Below are positions 1 to 8,719 of a DNA stretch of 64,000 nt, piece by piece. The DNA is from Amycolatopsis sp. A133 (GTDB lineage Bacteria; Actinomycetota; Actinomycetes; Mycobacteriales; Pseudonocardiaceae): NCBI RefSeq assembly GCF_031082405.1, contig NZ_JAVHJU010000008.1:218208-282207 (forward strand), in the 5' to 3' direction. The stretch's first letter is position 1. Each line of letters opens with the position of its first letter. The notes beneath the pieces are model-generated. The model worked only from the letters and a program-made list of their open reading frames with translations. It was not told where the DNA came from and did no database searches. The position numbers were made by a program, and so were the translations under genes.

Positions 1-1085
1 CGCCGCAGCACGGTCTCGGCGAGCAGCTCCCGGGCCTCCATGACGGCCTCGTTGAGCTCTTCCTCCTGCTCGGCGACGCGCTCGGCTTCTTCGAGCAGCT
101 CCTCGGGGTCACGGCCGCCGGTGTTCGTGGTGACGTCGGCGGAGAGGTGCCGCTGGCGCTCGATGGCGAGGCGGACGGTGCCGCGCAGCCGCTCGGCCAG
201 CGCCGACAGCTTGTACCAGGTCTCCTGGGCGGTCTGCAGCAGCGGCGCGTCTTCGGCGAGCGAGGCTTCCAGCTCGGCTTCTTCGGCGGAGACGAGCTCG
301 AGGTGCTGGTCGACCTCGGCGCGGCGCTGGCGGGCGGTGCGCTCGTCGGCCTCCTCGCGCGCGATCGCGTCGCGCTGGATGACCAGGTCGTCGGCCAGCA
401 GGCGCAGCCGCGAATCGCGCAGTTCGGACTGGACCGACTGGGCCTTGCGGGCGATCTCGGCCTGCTTGCCCAGCGGCTTGAGCTGGCGGCGCAGCTCGGT
501 GGTGAGGTCGCCGAGGCGGTCGAGGTTGCCCTGCATGTTGGCCAGCTTGCGCAGGGTCTGTTCCTTGCGCTTGCGGTGCTTGAGGACGCCGGCGGCCTCT
601 TCGATGAAGGCGCGGCGCTCTTCGGGCTTGGACTCGAGGATGGCCGCCAGCTGGCCCTGGCCGACGATGACGTGCATCTCGCGGCCGATGCCGGAGTCCG
701 ACAGCAGTTCCTGGACGTCCATCAGGCGGCAGCGGTCGCCGTTGATCTCGTACTCGCTCGCGCCGTCGCGGAACATCCGGCGGGTGATCGACACCTCGGA
801 GTATTCGATGGGGAGCGCGCCGTCGGCGTTGTCGATGGTGAGGGTGACCTCGGCGCGGCCGAGCGGGGCGCGGCCCGCGGTGCCGGCGAAGATGACGTCC
901 TCCATCTTGCCGCCGCGCAGGTCCTTGGCGCCCTGGGTGCCCATGACCCAGCGCAGCGCGTCGAGCACGTTCGACTTGCCGGAGCCGTTCGGCCCGACCA
1001 CGCAGGTGATCCCGGGTTCGAAGCGCAGCGTGGTGGCCGAGGCGAAGGACTTGAAGCCCTTGAGCGTCAGGCTTTTCAGGTGCAC
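1..1085 (-). CDS. smc: Chromosome segregation ATPase SMC, N-terminal part (runs off the window)
   Basis: Reading the minus strand from a GTG at 1085 gives the SMC head domain. The start [14 protein letters not shown] is followed by the Walker A motif GPNGSGKS at residues 31-38, and the Q-loop region (GQGQLAAIL) lies near residue 145. After about residue 170 comes a long charged, Leu/Ala/Glu-rich stretch typical of the first coiled-coil arm. A GAGGGG ribosome site lies about 9 bases before the GTG. The C-terminal two thirds (hinge, second arm, ABC signature and Walker B) lie beyond base 1. SMC compacts and segregates the chromosome with ScpAB. The gene follows acyP on the same strand, which is the usual actinobacterial order. 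Confidence 0.97.
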   Translation of the reverse strand, partial: MHLKSLTLKGFKSFASATTLRFEPGITCVVGPNGSGKSNVLDALRWVMGTQGAKDLRGGKMEDVIFAGTAGRAPLGRAEVTLTIDNADGALPIEYSEVSITRRMFRDGASEYEINGDRCRLMDVQELLSDSGIGREMHVIVGQGQLAAILESKPEERRAFIEEAAGVLKHRKRKEQTLRKLANMQGNLDRLGDLTTELRRQLKPLGKQAEIARKAQSVQSELRDSRLRLLADDLVIQRDAIAREEADERTARQRRAEVDQHLELVSAEEAELEASLAEDAPLLQTAQETWYKLSALAERLRGTVRLAIERQRHLSADVTTNTGGRDPEELLEEAERVAEQEEELNEAVMEARELLAETVLR

Positions 1086-1251
1086 GTGCTGCTGACCCCT
1101 CTGGCCGCGGGTACGGGCGGTTCAATCGTCCCAGGCTACCCGGCGGCGTCCGGGGACCGCCGGACGCGCCCCCTCTCGGCGCGCCTAGCACACCCGGACC
1201 TGCGCCGGCAACACCACGAGTCACACCGGCCCCGGACGGCCCAAGGCGCCG

Positions 1252-1539
1252 CTACCGCTCGACGAAGCCGGTGAGCCCGCCTTTCGGCTCGGACCAGCGC
1301 TCCGCGACGTGCTCCACACTTCCGGGTGATTCTCCCGACCGTAACGCGGATAACAGCCGCTGACAGTGGTTCCGGCTACCCTCCGCTATCACCTCGACAC
1401 GGCCGTCGGCGAGATTGCTCGCGCTCCCGACCAGGCCGAGTTCCAGCGCGCGGCTGCGCGTCCACCAGCGGAAACCGACGCCCTGGACCCGGCCGCGCAC
1501 CCACGCCGTCAGCCGGGTGCGGGTTTCTTCCTCACTCAC
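1252..1539 (-). CDS. acyP: Acylphosphatase
   Basis: A 95-residue protein, the usual acylphosphatase size. It hydrolyses acyl phosphates such as carbamoyl phosphate or acetyl phosphate in the cytoplasm. The signature GRVQGVGFR lies at residues 16-24 with the phosphate-binding Arg at 24, and the catalytic Asn of SNLADGRVEV is at about residue 42. The GTG start at 1539 is chosen because GGAGG lies 6 bases upstream and the first residues (VSEEETRTRL) lead straight into the first beta strand. The open frame continues far upstream, but that part is low-complexity antisense of the neighbouring gene. It lies 166 bases upstream of smc on the same strand and is probably co-transcribed with it. Confidence 0.95.
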   Translation of the reverse strand: MSEEETRTRLTAWVRGRVQGVGFRWWTRSRALELGLVGSASNLADGRVEVIAEGSRNHCQRLLSALRSGESPGSVEHVAERWSEPKGGLTGFVER

Positions 1540-1738
1540 GTTCGTCCTCCCTTCCGGGTCAACCGACCGCACACAGTTACGGATCAAGGCCACTACCTGG
1601 GCGAATACCCGCACACCGGTGATAACCTCCCCGCCGAGGTCGCTCCCCCGCCGTGGGCGCACTGCTTTACCAGCACCAGCACCAGCGCTCCGATCCACGA
1701 CCTCGACCGCGCCTCCCCGAAATCCCCAAGGAGCCTGT

Positions 1739-2350
1739 ATGCCCCGCCCCGCCGGGTCGGATTCGAGCTCTCGGATCACCAGGATCGACACCGCGCCGCC
1801 CAAGAGCAGCAAACCGAACCGCACCGGGTACGTCGTGCTCGGGGTGGCCGGGCTGGTCGTCGCGACCGCGTTCGCCGCCGTGGCCGAGCTCGCCGGGCCG
1901 GGCCCCGCCACCACCGCGGGCGGCACGGGCGGCCCCGGCGGCCAGGGCACGGTCCCGGCCGGCGTCCGGACGCTGACGAACACCCCGTCCTCGGCCGGCC
2001 CGTCGACGGTCGGCGGCGAGCCGTCAACGTCGACCCCCACGTCCCCGAGCGCGCCGACGACGGTCGTGTCGGTGAGCCCGGACGGCAAGACGACCACCAC
2101 GGTCGTCACGCAGTCCCCGCCGCCCCCGCCGCGCAACGACACGGGCAGCAACCCGCCGCCGTACACGCCGCCGGCGTCGACTTCCCAGCCGAAGCCGCCG
2201 ACCACGACGAAGTCGACCCCGCCGCCGGAGACGACCCCGTCGACGCCGCCGGAGAGCACTTCGACCCCGCCCAGCGGCGGCGGCCCGAGCACCGGCGGCT
2301 CGCCGTCCACCACCTCCGTGTCGACCGGAAGCCCCACGCACGCGCAGTGA
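1739..2350 (+). CDS. Membrane-anchored Pro/Thr/Ser-rich extracellular protein, unknown function
   Basis: A 203-residue protein starting at ATG 1739 with AAGGAG about 6 bases upstream; the in-frame upstream ATG at 1415 lacks such a site. The first 33 residues are polar and basic. One membrane segment (about residues 34-55, YVVLGVAGLVVATAFAAVA) follows. The remaining 145 residues are a Pro/Thr/Ser/Gly-rich disordered region with poly-Pro runs and TTTVVT-type stretches, presumably outside the cell and possibly O-mannosylated. No catalytic domain is visible. It is divergent from acyP and ends about 20 bases before a strong hairpin. No function can be assigned from sequence. Confidence 0.75.
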   Translation: MPRPAGSDSSSRITRIDTAPPKSSKPNRTGYVVLGVAGLVVATAFAAVAELAGPGPATTAGGTGGPGGQGTVPAGVRTLTNTPSSAGPSTVGGEPSTSTPTSPSAPTTVVSVSPDGKTTTTVVTQSPPPPPRNDTGSNPPPYTPPASTSQPKPPTTTKSTPPPETTPSTPPESTSTPPSGGGPSTGGSPSTTSVSTGSPTHAQ

Positions 2351-2368
2351 CCCGCCGCTCCGGCGCAG

Positions 2369-2423
2369 GTTCGTGAAGGCCACCTCGAGGAAGTCGAATT
2401 TCCTCGAGGTGGCCTCCACGAAC
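2369..2423. terminator. Long inverted repeat, bidirectional terminator
   Basis: Two 24-base arms (2369-2392 and 2400-2423) pair with a single mismatch around a 7-base loop. The hairpin sits between the convergent Pro/Thr-rich gene (ends 2350) and the small membrane protein gene (ends 2451), so it can serve both. There is no U-tract, as is common for actinobacterial terminators. Confidence 0.8.
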
Positions 2424-2450
2424 TTCAGGACACGGGGCCTGAGCTGTGGT

Positions 2451-2660
2451 CTAGTCCGGGTGGCCGGCTCCGCGCCTGCGGATCAAGGCCCCTCCGGCCG
2501 CCGAGCCCACCGCCACGATGGGGGCGATGATGCCCCCGCCCCACGGATCCGGCCGGCCCAGGGCGTAACCGATGCCGACGCCGGCGAAGTAGGCCAACGC
2601 GGCGACGGCGAGCCAGCGCCCGGCGCGCGCCCACCGCCGGCCGGCGGAAGAATCCGTCAT
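2451..2660 (-). CDS. Small membrane protein, unknown function
   Basis: A 69-residue protein starting MTDSSAGRRW with two predicted hydrophobic segments (about residues 16-35, WLAVAALAYFAGVGIGYAL, and 42-58, GGGIIAPIVAVGSAAGG) and a basic RRRGAGHPD tail. The ATG at 2660 overlaps the TGA of the 42-codon ORF upstream (ATGA), suggesting translational coupling; in-frame GTGs at 2666 and 2669 are alternative starts. It follows kdpE on the same strand, but the two are 150 bases apart. No family recognised. Confidence 0.6.
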   Translation of the reverse strand: MTDSSAGRRWARAGRWLAVAALAYFAGVGIGYALGRPDPWGGGIIAPIVAVGSAAGGALIRRRGAGHPD

Positions 2661-2785
2661 CGCCACCACCGCCGGAAGAACAACGCCGCGTTGACCGGGA
2701 ATACCGCGGCCACCGCCTCCTGGACCCAGCGCTTCCGAGCCGCCGGGCCGCCGTGCGGGAACCGCCCTCTCGCTCCCTCAGACAC
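2657..2785 (-). CDS. Putative 42-residue Arg/aromatic-rich small protein
   Basis: GTG at 2785 to TGA at 2657-2659. The product starts VSEGARGRFPHGGPAARKRW and ends in a hydrophobic-then-basic tail (AALFFRRWWR). Its stop codon overlaps the ATG of the next small membrane protein as ATGA, the same coupling used by most true gene pairs here. It starts only 30 bases beyond the end of kdpE. The ribosome site is weak (GGTGGGG about 13 bases upstream). No homologue is recalled, so coding status rests on the coupling and the third-position GC. Confidence 0.4.
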   Translation of the reverse strand: MSEGARGRFPHGGPAARKRWVQEAVAAVFPVNAALFFRRWWR

Positions 2786-2814
2786 CCTGGCGAGGTACCC
2801 CACCGGCCGCGGGT

Positions 2815-3513
2815 TCAGACCTCGAAGCGGTAGCCCATCCCGGGTTCGGTCAGCAGGTGCCGGGGCCGGGAGGGCTCACGCTCCAGCTTGCGCCGCAGCT
2901 GGGCCAGGTACACCCGCAGGTAGTGCGACTCCGTCTCGTACGACGGGCCCCACACCTCGTGCAGCAGCTGCTTCTGCGCCACCAGCCGCCCGCGGTTGCG
3001 GACCAGCAGCTCCAGCACACCCCACTCCGTCTTCGTCAGGTGGACTTCCTCGCCGTCGTGGCGGCGGACCCGTTTCGCCGCCAGATCGACCGTGAACGAC
3101 TCGGTGTCCACCACCGCGTCCGCGCCGTCCGCGCCCGCCACCGCGGAGCGGCGGACCGCCGCGCGCAGGCGGGCCAGCAGCTCGTCCATGCCGAACGGCT
3201 TCGTCACGTAGTCGTCGGCGCCCGCGTCGAGGGCCTCGACCTTGTCCGCCGAATCGCCGCGGGCGGACAGGACGATGATCGGGACCGTCGTCCAGCCGCG
3301 CAGGCCGGCGATCACCTCCGTGCCGTCGAGGTCGGGCAGGCCGAGGTCGAGCACGACGACGTCGGGCTTGGTCTCGGCGACCGCCTTGAGCGCGGCGGTG
3401 CCGTCGTGCGCGGTGATCACCTTGTAGCCGCGGGCGGTCAGGTTGATCCGCAGTGCCCGCACGATCTGCGGCTCGTCGTCCACCACCAGGACGGTGGCAC
3501 CCGGGTCGCTCAT
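2815..3513 (-). CDS. kdpE: Potassium-responsive response regulator KdpE
   Basis: A 232-residue OmpR/PhoB-type regulator. The receiver domain (residues 6-118) has the acidic pair DDE at 12-14, the phospho-acceptor Asp at about 56 in VVVLDLGLPD, and Lys in DDYVTKPFG near 105. The C-terminal winged helix (about 132-230) ends with the recognition wing PGMGYRFEV. KdpE is phosphorylated by KdpD and activates the kdp operon when potassium is limiting. The ATG at 3513 overlaps the kdpD stop as ATGA, so it is the last gene of the kdp operon. Its likely target is the phased repeat at 10672-10720. Confidence 0.96.
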   Translation of the reverse strand: MSDPGATVLVVDDEPQIVRALRINLTARGYKVITAHDGTAALKAVAETKPDVVVLDLGLPDLDGTEVIAGLRGWTTVPIIVLSARGDSADKVEALDAGADDYVTKPFGMDELLARLRAAVRRSAVAGADGADAVVDTESFTVDLAAKRVRRHDGEEVHLTKTEWGVLELLVRNRGRLVAQKQLLHEVWGPSYETESHYLRVYLAQLRRKLEREPSRPRHLLTEPGMGYRFEV

Positions 3514-6068
3514 CGCACCCCCTCCTCTTCGCGTTCCGCACTTTCGCGTTCCACGCTGAAAGCGGGCAGTGACACGACGACCGTGAGCCCGCCGCCCGGG
3601 GTGTCCTCCGCGCGGATCGTGCCGCCCATCGCTTCGGTGAACCCCTTGGCCACCGACAGGCCCAGCCCGACGCCGGGGGTGGTGTCCCGGTCGCCGCCGA
3701 GCCGCTGGAACGGCGCGAACGCCGAGTCCGCGGCGCCCTTCCGCAGTCCCTTGCCGTGGTCGACGATCCGCAGCTCGACCTGGCCGGAGTGGGCGCTGGC
3801 CCGTGCCGACACCGGCGCGCCGCCGTGGCGCAGGGCGTTGTCCAGGACGTTCGCCACCACCCGTTCCAGCAGGCCGGGGTCGGCGAGCACCGACGGCAGC
3901 CGGTCGTCGACCGCGACCCGCACGTCGTCCGAATCGTCCACAGTGGACAGCGCGTGCGCGACGACCTCGTCGTAGCCGACCGGACGCAGGTGCGGCCGGA
4001 CCGCGCCGGTGGCCAGCCGCGACGAATCGAGGAGGTTGTCGATCAGCCCGGCGAGCCGGTCGGCGGACAGCTCGATGGCCTCCATCAGCTCCGCGGTGTC
4101 CTCTTCGGACAGGGCCAGGTCGGGTGCGCGCAGGCTGCCGATCGACGCCTTGATCGACGTCAGCGGCGTGCGCAGGTCGTGCCCGACCGCGGACAGCAGC
4201 GTCGTGCGCAGCTCGGTCGCCTCGGCCTTGCGCTCGGCGCGCGCCGCCGCGGCCGCGTCCCGCTGCTGCCGCAGGGCCAGGAACGCCTGTCCCGCCACGG
4301 CTTCCAGGACCCGCCGGTCGGCCGCCGGCAGCGCCCGCCCGCGCAGGGTCAGGTGGACGTCGGCGGTGACGGCGATGTCGGCGTCGGCCTCGTCCGGGTC
4401 GGCGCACGGGTGCTCCCCTGCGGTCGCCACGCACTGCCACACGCCATCCTGCTTCTCCAGCAGGGTCACCGACGTCAGCGCGAAGTTCTCGCGCACCTTG
4501 GCCAGCAGCCGCTCGATCGGGTCGGTGTGGGTGAGCACGGTCCGGGCGTAGGACGCCAGCAGCGCCGCCTCGGTCCGCGCCCGCGCCGCCTGGGCGGCCC
4601 GGCGCGCGGCCTGGTCGACGACCAGCGCGACGAGCACCGCGACCACGACCATCGCGATCAGCGTCACCAGGTTCTGCGGGGTGTGCACGTTCAGCGTGTA
4701 CAGCGGCGGCGTGAAGAAGAAGTTGAGCAGCCCGGCGCCCAGCACGGCGGCGACCAGGGCCGGGCCGAGGCCGCCGACCAGCGCGACGACGACCGTGGCC
4801 AGGACGTAGGCGATGACGTCGGTGGCGAAGTCGAGCCCGCTCGGCAGGTACACGCCGACGAGGGTGACCAGCACCGGCAGCACGAGGCCCAGCACCCAGC
4901 CCGTCACCAGCCTCGACAGCCCCAGCGGGCTCACGGCCAGCCCGGCCCGCAGGCGCCCGCCCGCCTCGGAGTGGGTGACCATGTGCACGTCGATCGGCCC
5001 GGACCGGCGGACCACCGAAGCGCCGATGCCCTCGTCGAACAGCCGCGCCACGCGGGAGCGGCGCGAGGTCCCGATCACCAGCTGGGTCGCGTTGACGCCG
5101 CGGGCGAAGTCCAGCAGCGCGGCCGGCACGTCGTCGCCGACGACCGTGTGGAACGTCGCGCCCACCTCCTCGGCGAGCTTGCGGCAGCGGGCCATCGCGG
5201 CCGGGCTGGCTTTGTGGGAGTACCGCCCGGCCAGGCCGTCGCCACCGAGGATGTGCACCACCTGTAGCTCGGCGCCGGCCCGGGTGGCGATCCGGCTGGC
5301 CCGGCGGATGAGCGTCTCGCTCTCCGGGCCGCCGGTGATCGAGGCGACAACGCGTTCGCGTGCCTCCCACGTGTCGGTGATCCGCTGCTCGGCGCGGTAG
5401 CGCTGCAGGGCGACGTCGACCTGGTCGGCCACCCACAGCAGCGCCAGTTCGCGGAGGGCGGTGAGGTTGCCGGGCCGGAAGTAGTTGCCGAGCGCGGCGT
5501 CGATCCGCTCGGCCGGGTAGACGTTGCCGTGGGCGAGCCGCCGCCGCAGGGCCTCGGGGGTGATGTCGACCAGCTCCAGCTGCTCGGCGTGGCGGACGAC
5601 CTCGTCCGGCACGGTCTCCTGCTGGGTGACGCCGGTGATCCGCTCGACGACGTCGTTGAGGCTCTGCAGGTGCTGCACGTTGACCGTGGACAGCACGTCG
5701 ATGCCGGCCTCCAGCAGAGCGTGCACGTCCTGCCAGCGCTTGGCGTTGCGCGAGCCGGGCACGTTGGTGTGCGCGAGCTCGTCGACCACGGCGACCTCGG
5801 GCGCGCGGGCCAGGACGGCGTCGAGGTCCATCTCGTCGAATTCGCGGCCGCGGTGCCCGGCGCGCCGCCGCGGGACGACCTCCAGGCCGTCCAGCAGCTG
5901 CGCGGTCTTCGCGCGCCCGTGCGTCTCCACCAGGCCGACGACGACGTCGGTGCCGCGGTCCAGGCGCCGCCGCGCTTCGCCGAGCATGGCGAAGGTCTTG
6001 CCGACGCCCGGGGCCGCGCCGAGGTAGATCCTCAGCTCTCCCCGGCGCGGCCTGTTCTCGGTGGTCAC
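3510..6068 (-). CDS. kdpD: Potassium sensor histidine kinase KdpD
   Basis: An 852-residue membrane sensor kinase of normal family length. The N-terminal KdpD domain has a Walker-A-like GAAPGVGKT at residues 17-25, and a universal-stress-like domain follows (about 245-370). Next come four membrane helices (about 385-500, DUF4118 type), a GAF-like region, and a HisKA domain with the phospho-acceptor His in GHDLRTPLTS at about 634. The C-terminal ATPase has N-box NVLDNALRHG and the G-box GVGLGLSVAKG. It senses K+ limitation or turgor and phosphorylates KdpE. The GTG start lies 4 bases after kdpC, and the stop overlaps kdpE. Confidence 0.97.
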   Translation of the reverse strand: MTTENRPRRGELRIYLGAAPGVGKTFAMLGEARRRLDRGTDVVVGLVETHGRAKTAQLLDGLEVVPRRRAGHRGREFDEMDLDAVLARAPEVAVVDELAHTNVPGSRNAKRWQDVHALLEAGIDVLSTVNVQHLQSLNDVVERITGVTQQETVPDEVVRHAEQLELVDITPEALRRRLAHGNVYPAERIDAALGNYFRPGNLTALRELALLWVADQVDVALQRYRAEQRITDTWEARERVVASITGGPESETLIRRASRIATRAGAELQVVHILGGDGLAGRYSHKASPAAMARCRKLAEEVGATFHTVVGDDVPAALLDFARGVNATQLVIGTSRRSRVARLFDEGIGASVVRRSGPIDVHMVTHSEAGGRLRAGLAVSPLGLSRLVTGWVLGLVLPVLVTLVGVYLPSGLDFATDVIAYVLATVVVALVGGLGPALVAAVLGAGLLNFFFTPPLYTLNVHTPQNLVTLIAMVVVAVLVALVVDQAARRAAQAARARTEAALLASYARTVLTHTDPIERLLAKVRENFALTSVTLLEKQDGVWQCVATAGEHPCADPDEADADIAVTADVHLTLRGRALPAADRRVLEAVAGQAFLALRQQRDAAAAARAERKAEATELRTTLLSAVGHDLRTPLTSIKASIGSLRAPDLALSEEDTAELMEAIELSADRLAGLIDNLLDSSRLATGAVRPHLRPVGYDEVVAHALSTVDDSDDVRVAVDDRLPSVLADPGLLERVVANVLDNALRHGGAPVSARASAHSGQVELRIVDHGKGLRKGAADSAFAPFQRLGGDRDTTPGVGLGLSVAKGFTEAMGGTIRAEDTPGGGLTVVVSLPAFSVERESAEREEEGVR

Positions 6069-6072
6069 GGTG

Positions 6073-6663
6073 TCAGTGTGCCCCTCCGGCCGCGGCGCGC
6101 ACGGCCAAGTTGAGCGGGAGCACAGTCACGCCGGGGACGCCGATCCCCGCCCCGCTCGTGCTCTGCTCGATCAGCTGTTTCACCCGGTCGAGGGGTAGGC
6201 CGGTGTTCCGCGCGACCCGCGGTGCCTGCAGCTCGGCGTAGGCGACGCTGATCGCCGGGTCGAGGCCCGAGCCCGACGCCGTCACCGCGTCCGGTGGTAC
6301 CTGATCGGGCGACACGCCTTCGCGCTCGGCGACCACCGCCTTGCGCTGCTCGATCGTCTTCACGAGGTCTTTGTTGTCCGGGCCCTTGTTGGACGCACCG
6401 GACGGCATGTCCGGGCCGACCGCCGAGGGGCGGGTGTGGAACCACGGGTCGTGCGCGGGGTCGGCGGGCACCGGGTCGACGCCGATGAGCGACGACCCCA
6501 CGGCCTGCCCGTTCTGCGTCACGATCGAGCCTTCGGCGTTCCCCTCCAAGCCGGGGACGCGGGCGATCGCCCACACCGACAGGGGGTAGAGGAGCCCGAG
6601 CAGGACCGTCATGACGAGCAGGACGCGCAGCCCGGCCCAGGTCTGCTTGACGAGTGTGTTCAC
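6073..6663 (-). CDS. kdpC: Potassium-transporting ATPase subunit KdpC
   Basis: A 196-residue protein with one N-terminal membrane helix (about residues 12-33, LRVLLVMTVLLGLLYPLSVWA) and an extracytoplasmic domain. Family landmarks are GSSLIG, FHTRPSA, ASGSGLDPAIS and ARNTGLP. KdpC stabilises the KdpFABC complex and is thought to raise its ATP affinity. The GTG start at 6663 lies 7 bases after the kdpB stop, with the GGGTGA of that stop region serving as the ribosome site. In operon with kdpB upstream and kdpD downstream. Confidence 0.96.
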   Translation of the reverse strand: MNTLVKQTWAGLRVLLVMTVLLGLLYPLSVWAIARVPGLEGNAEGSIVTQNGQAVGSSLIGVDPVPADPAHDPWFHTRPSAVGPDMPSGASNKGPDNKDLVKTIEQRKAVVAEREGVSPDQVPPDAVTASGSGLDPAISVAYAELQAPRVARNTGLPLDRVKQLIEQSTSGAGIGVPGVTVLPLNLAVRAAAGGAH

Positions 6664-6670
6664 TTCGAGG

Positions 6671-8719
6671 TCACCCGATTCCAGGGATGAGGCGCACCAG
6701 CAGGTCGATCAGCCAGATCCCGAGGAAGGGGCTGACGATCCCGCCGAGGCCGTAGACGAGCAGGTTGCGGCGCAGCAGGGCCGAGGCCGACGACGGCTTG
6801 TACCGCACGCCGCGCAGGGCCAGCGGGATCAGCACGACGATGATCAGCGCGTTGAAGACGACCGCGGAGAGGATCGCCGATTTCGGCGTGGCCAGGTGCA
6901 TGACGTTCAGCCCGCCCAGCTGGGCGTAGATGCCGGTGAACATCGCGGGCAGGATCGCGAAGTACTTGGCCAGGTCGTTCGCGACGCTGAACGTGGTCAG
7001 CGCGCCGCGGGTGATCAGCAGCTGCTTGCCGATCGCGACGATTTCGATCAGCTTCGTCGGGTCGCTGTCGAGGTCGACCATGTTCCCGGCCTCCTTGGCG
7101 GCCGAGGTGCCGGTGTTCATCGCGACGCCGACGTCGGCCTGGGCGAGGGCGGGAGCGTCGTTGGTGCCGTCGCCGGTCATCGCGACCAGCCGCCCGCCTT
7201 CCTGCTCCTGCTTGATGAGCGCCATCTTGTCCTCGGGCTTGGCCTCGGCGAGGTAGTCGTCGACGCCGGCGTCCGCGGCGATGGCCTTCGCGGTGAGCGG
7301 GTTGTCGCCGGTGATCATCACCGTCTTGATGCCCATCGAGCGCAGTTCGGCGAAGCGCTCCTTCATGCCCGGCTTGACGACGTCGGAGAGCCGGATCACC
7401 CCGCGCACCACGGCGTCCTCGGCGACGACCAAGGGCGTGCCGCCCTGGGCGCTGATCTCGTCGACCACGCGCTCGGTCTCGTCGGGGAATTCGCCGCCGT
7501 TGTCCCGCACCCACGCGCGGACCGCACTCGCCGCGCCCTTGCGGATCCGCCGGCTCCCGATGTCGAGGCCGCTCATCCGCGTCTGCGCGGTGAAGGGGAC
7601 GAACTCGCCGGATTCGTCCTGGGCCGCGTAGCCCGACGTCAGCTCGACGACGCTGCGGCCTTCGGGCGTCTCGTCGGCCAGGCTGGCCAGCCGCGCGGCG
7701 CGGGCGAGTTCGTCCATCGTGGACGTACCCACCGGGATCAGCTCGGTGGCGCGGCGGTTGCCGAAGGTGATCGTGCCGGTCTTGTCGAGCAGCAGCGTCG
7801 AGACGTCGCCCGCGGCTTCCACCGCACGGCCGCTCGTCGCCAGGACGTTGCGCTGGACCAAGCGGTCCATGCCCGCGATGCCGATGGCGCTCAGCAGCGC
7901 GCCGATCGTCGTCGGGATGAGGCACACCAGCAGCGCGGTCAGCACGATCACGGATTGCTCGGACCCGGAGTAGCGGGCCATCGGCTGCAGCGCCACGACG
8001 GCGAGCAGGAAGATGATCGTCAGGGTCGAGAGCAGGATGGTCAGCGCGATCTCGTTCGGCGTCTTCTGCCGGGAAGCGCCCTCCACCAACGCGATCATGC
8101 GGTCCACGAAGGACTCGCCCGGCTTGGTCGTGATCTTGACGACGACCCGGTCGCTCAGCACCGTTGTGCCGCCGGTGACGGCGCTGCGGTCGCCGCCGGA
8201 CTCACGGATGACCGGGGCCGACTCGCCGGTGATGGCCGATTCGTCGACGGTCGCGATGCCCTCGACGACGTCGCCGTCGCCCGGGATCACCTGGCCCGCC
8301 TCGACGACGACCAGGTCGCCGATCTTCAGCTCGACCCCGGGCACCTGCTCCTCCCCGGCCTCGGTGAGGCGCCGGGCGACGGTCTCCTTCTTCGACTTCC
8401 GCAGCGATTCCGCCTGCGCCTTGCCGCGCCCTTCCGCGACGGCTTCGGCGAGGTTCGCGAAGACGACCGTGAACCACAGCCAGACGGCGATCAGGATCGT
8501 GAACACGCTCGGGTCGGTGACGGCGAAGACGGTGGTGAGCGCGGACCCCACCCACACCACGAACATCACCGGGTTGCCGAGCTGGTGCTTCGGGTGCAGC
8601 TTCCGCAGCGCTTCCGGCAGCGACGTCCAGAGCTGACGCGGGCTGAAGACCCCCGCGCCGACCCGGCCCGGCGTCCCGGCGGCGGGAGTCACCTGCGGTC
8701 GTTCTTCGGTGACGGTCAT
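6671..8719 (-). CDS. kdpB: Potassium-transporting P-type ATPase subunit KdpB
   Basis: A 682-residue P-type ATPase, full length. The phosphorylated Asp is in DKTGTITFG at about residue 311, and TGES (actuator loop), KGA and [17 protein letters not shown] (hinge) are all present. KdpB hydrolyses ATP to drive K+ uptake through KdpA. The ATG at 8719 overlaps the kdpA stop (ATGA); this start is preferred over in-frame upstream sequence, which is antisense-like and out of the kdpA frame. The N-terminus is about 40 residues of low complexity before [15 protein letters not shown]. Confidence 0.97.
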   Translation of the reverse strand: MTVTEERPQVTPAAGTPGRVGAGVFSPRQLWTSLPEALRKLHPKHQLGNPVMFVVWVGSALTTVFAVTDPSVFTILIAVWLWFTVVFANLAEAVAEGRGKAQAESLRKSKKETVARRLTEAGEEQVPGVELKIGDLVVVEAGQVIPGDGDVVEGIATVDESAITGESAPVIRESGGDRSAVTGGTTVLSDRVVVKITTKPGESFVDRMIALVEGASRQKTPNEIALTILLSTLTIIFLLAVVALQPMARYSGSEQSVIVLTALLVCLIPTTIGALLSAIGIAGMDRLVQRNVLATSGRAVEAAGDVSTLLLDKTGTITFGNRRATELIPVGTSTMDELARAARLASLADETPEGRSVVELTSGYAAQDESGEFVPFTAQTRMSGLDIGSRRIRKGAASAVRAWVRDNGGEFPDETERVVDEISAQGGTPLVVAEDAVVRGVIRLSDVVKPGMKERFAELRSMGIKTVMITGDNPLTAKAIAADAGVDDYLAEAKPEDKMALIKQEQEGGRLVAMTGDGTNDAPALAQADVGVAMNTGTSAAKEAGNMVDLDSDPTKLIEIVAIGKQLLITRGALTTFSVANDLAKYFAILPAMFTGIYAQLGGLNVMHLATPKSAILSAVVFNALIIVVLIPLALRGVRYKPSSASALLRRNLLVYGLGGIVSPFLGIWLIDLLVRLIPGIG

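Noticed and set aside
147..1274. Long open frames antisense to smc
   Set aside because: They mirror the smc coding frame, and the minus strand encodes an unmistakable SMC head. High GC leaves antisense frames open.
3756..5267. 503-codon plus-strand frame inside kdpD
   Set aside because: Gln/Arg/Val-rich antisense of KdpD, no ribosome site, no recognisable domain.
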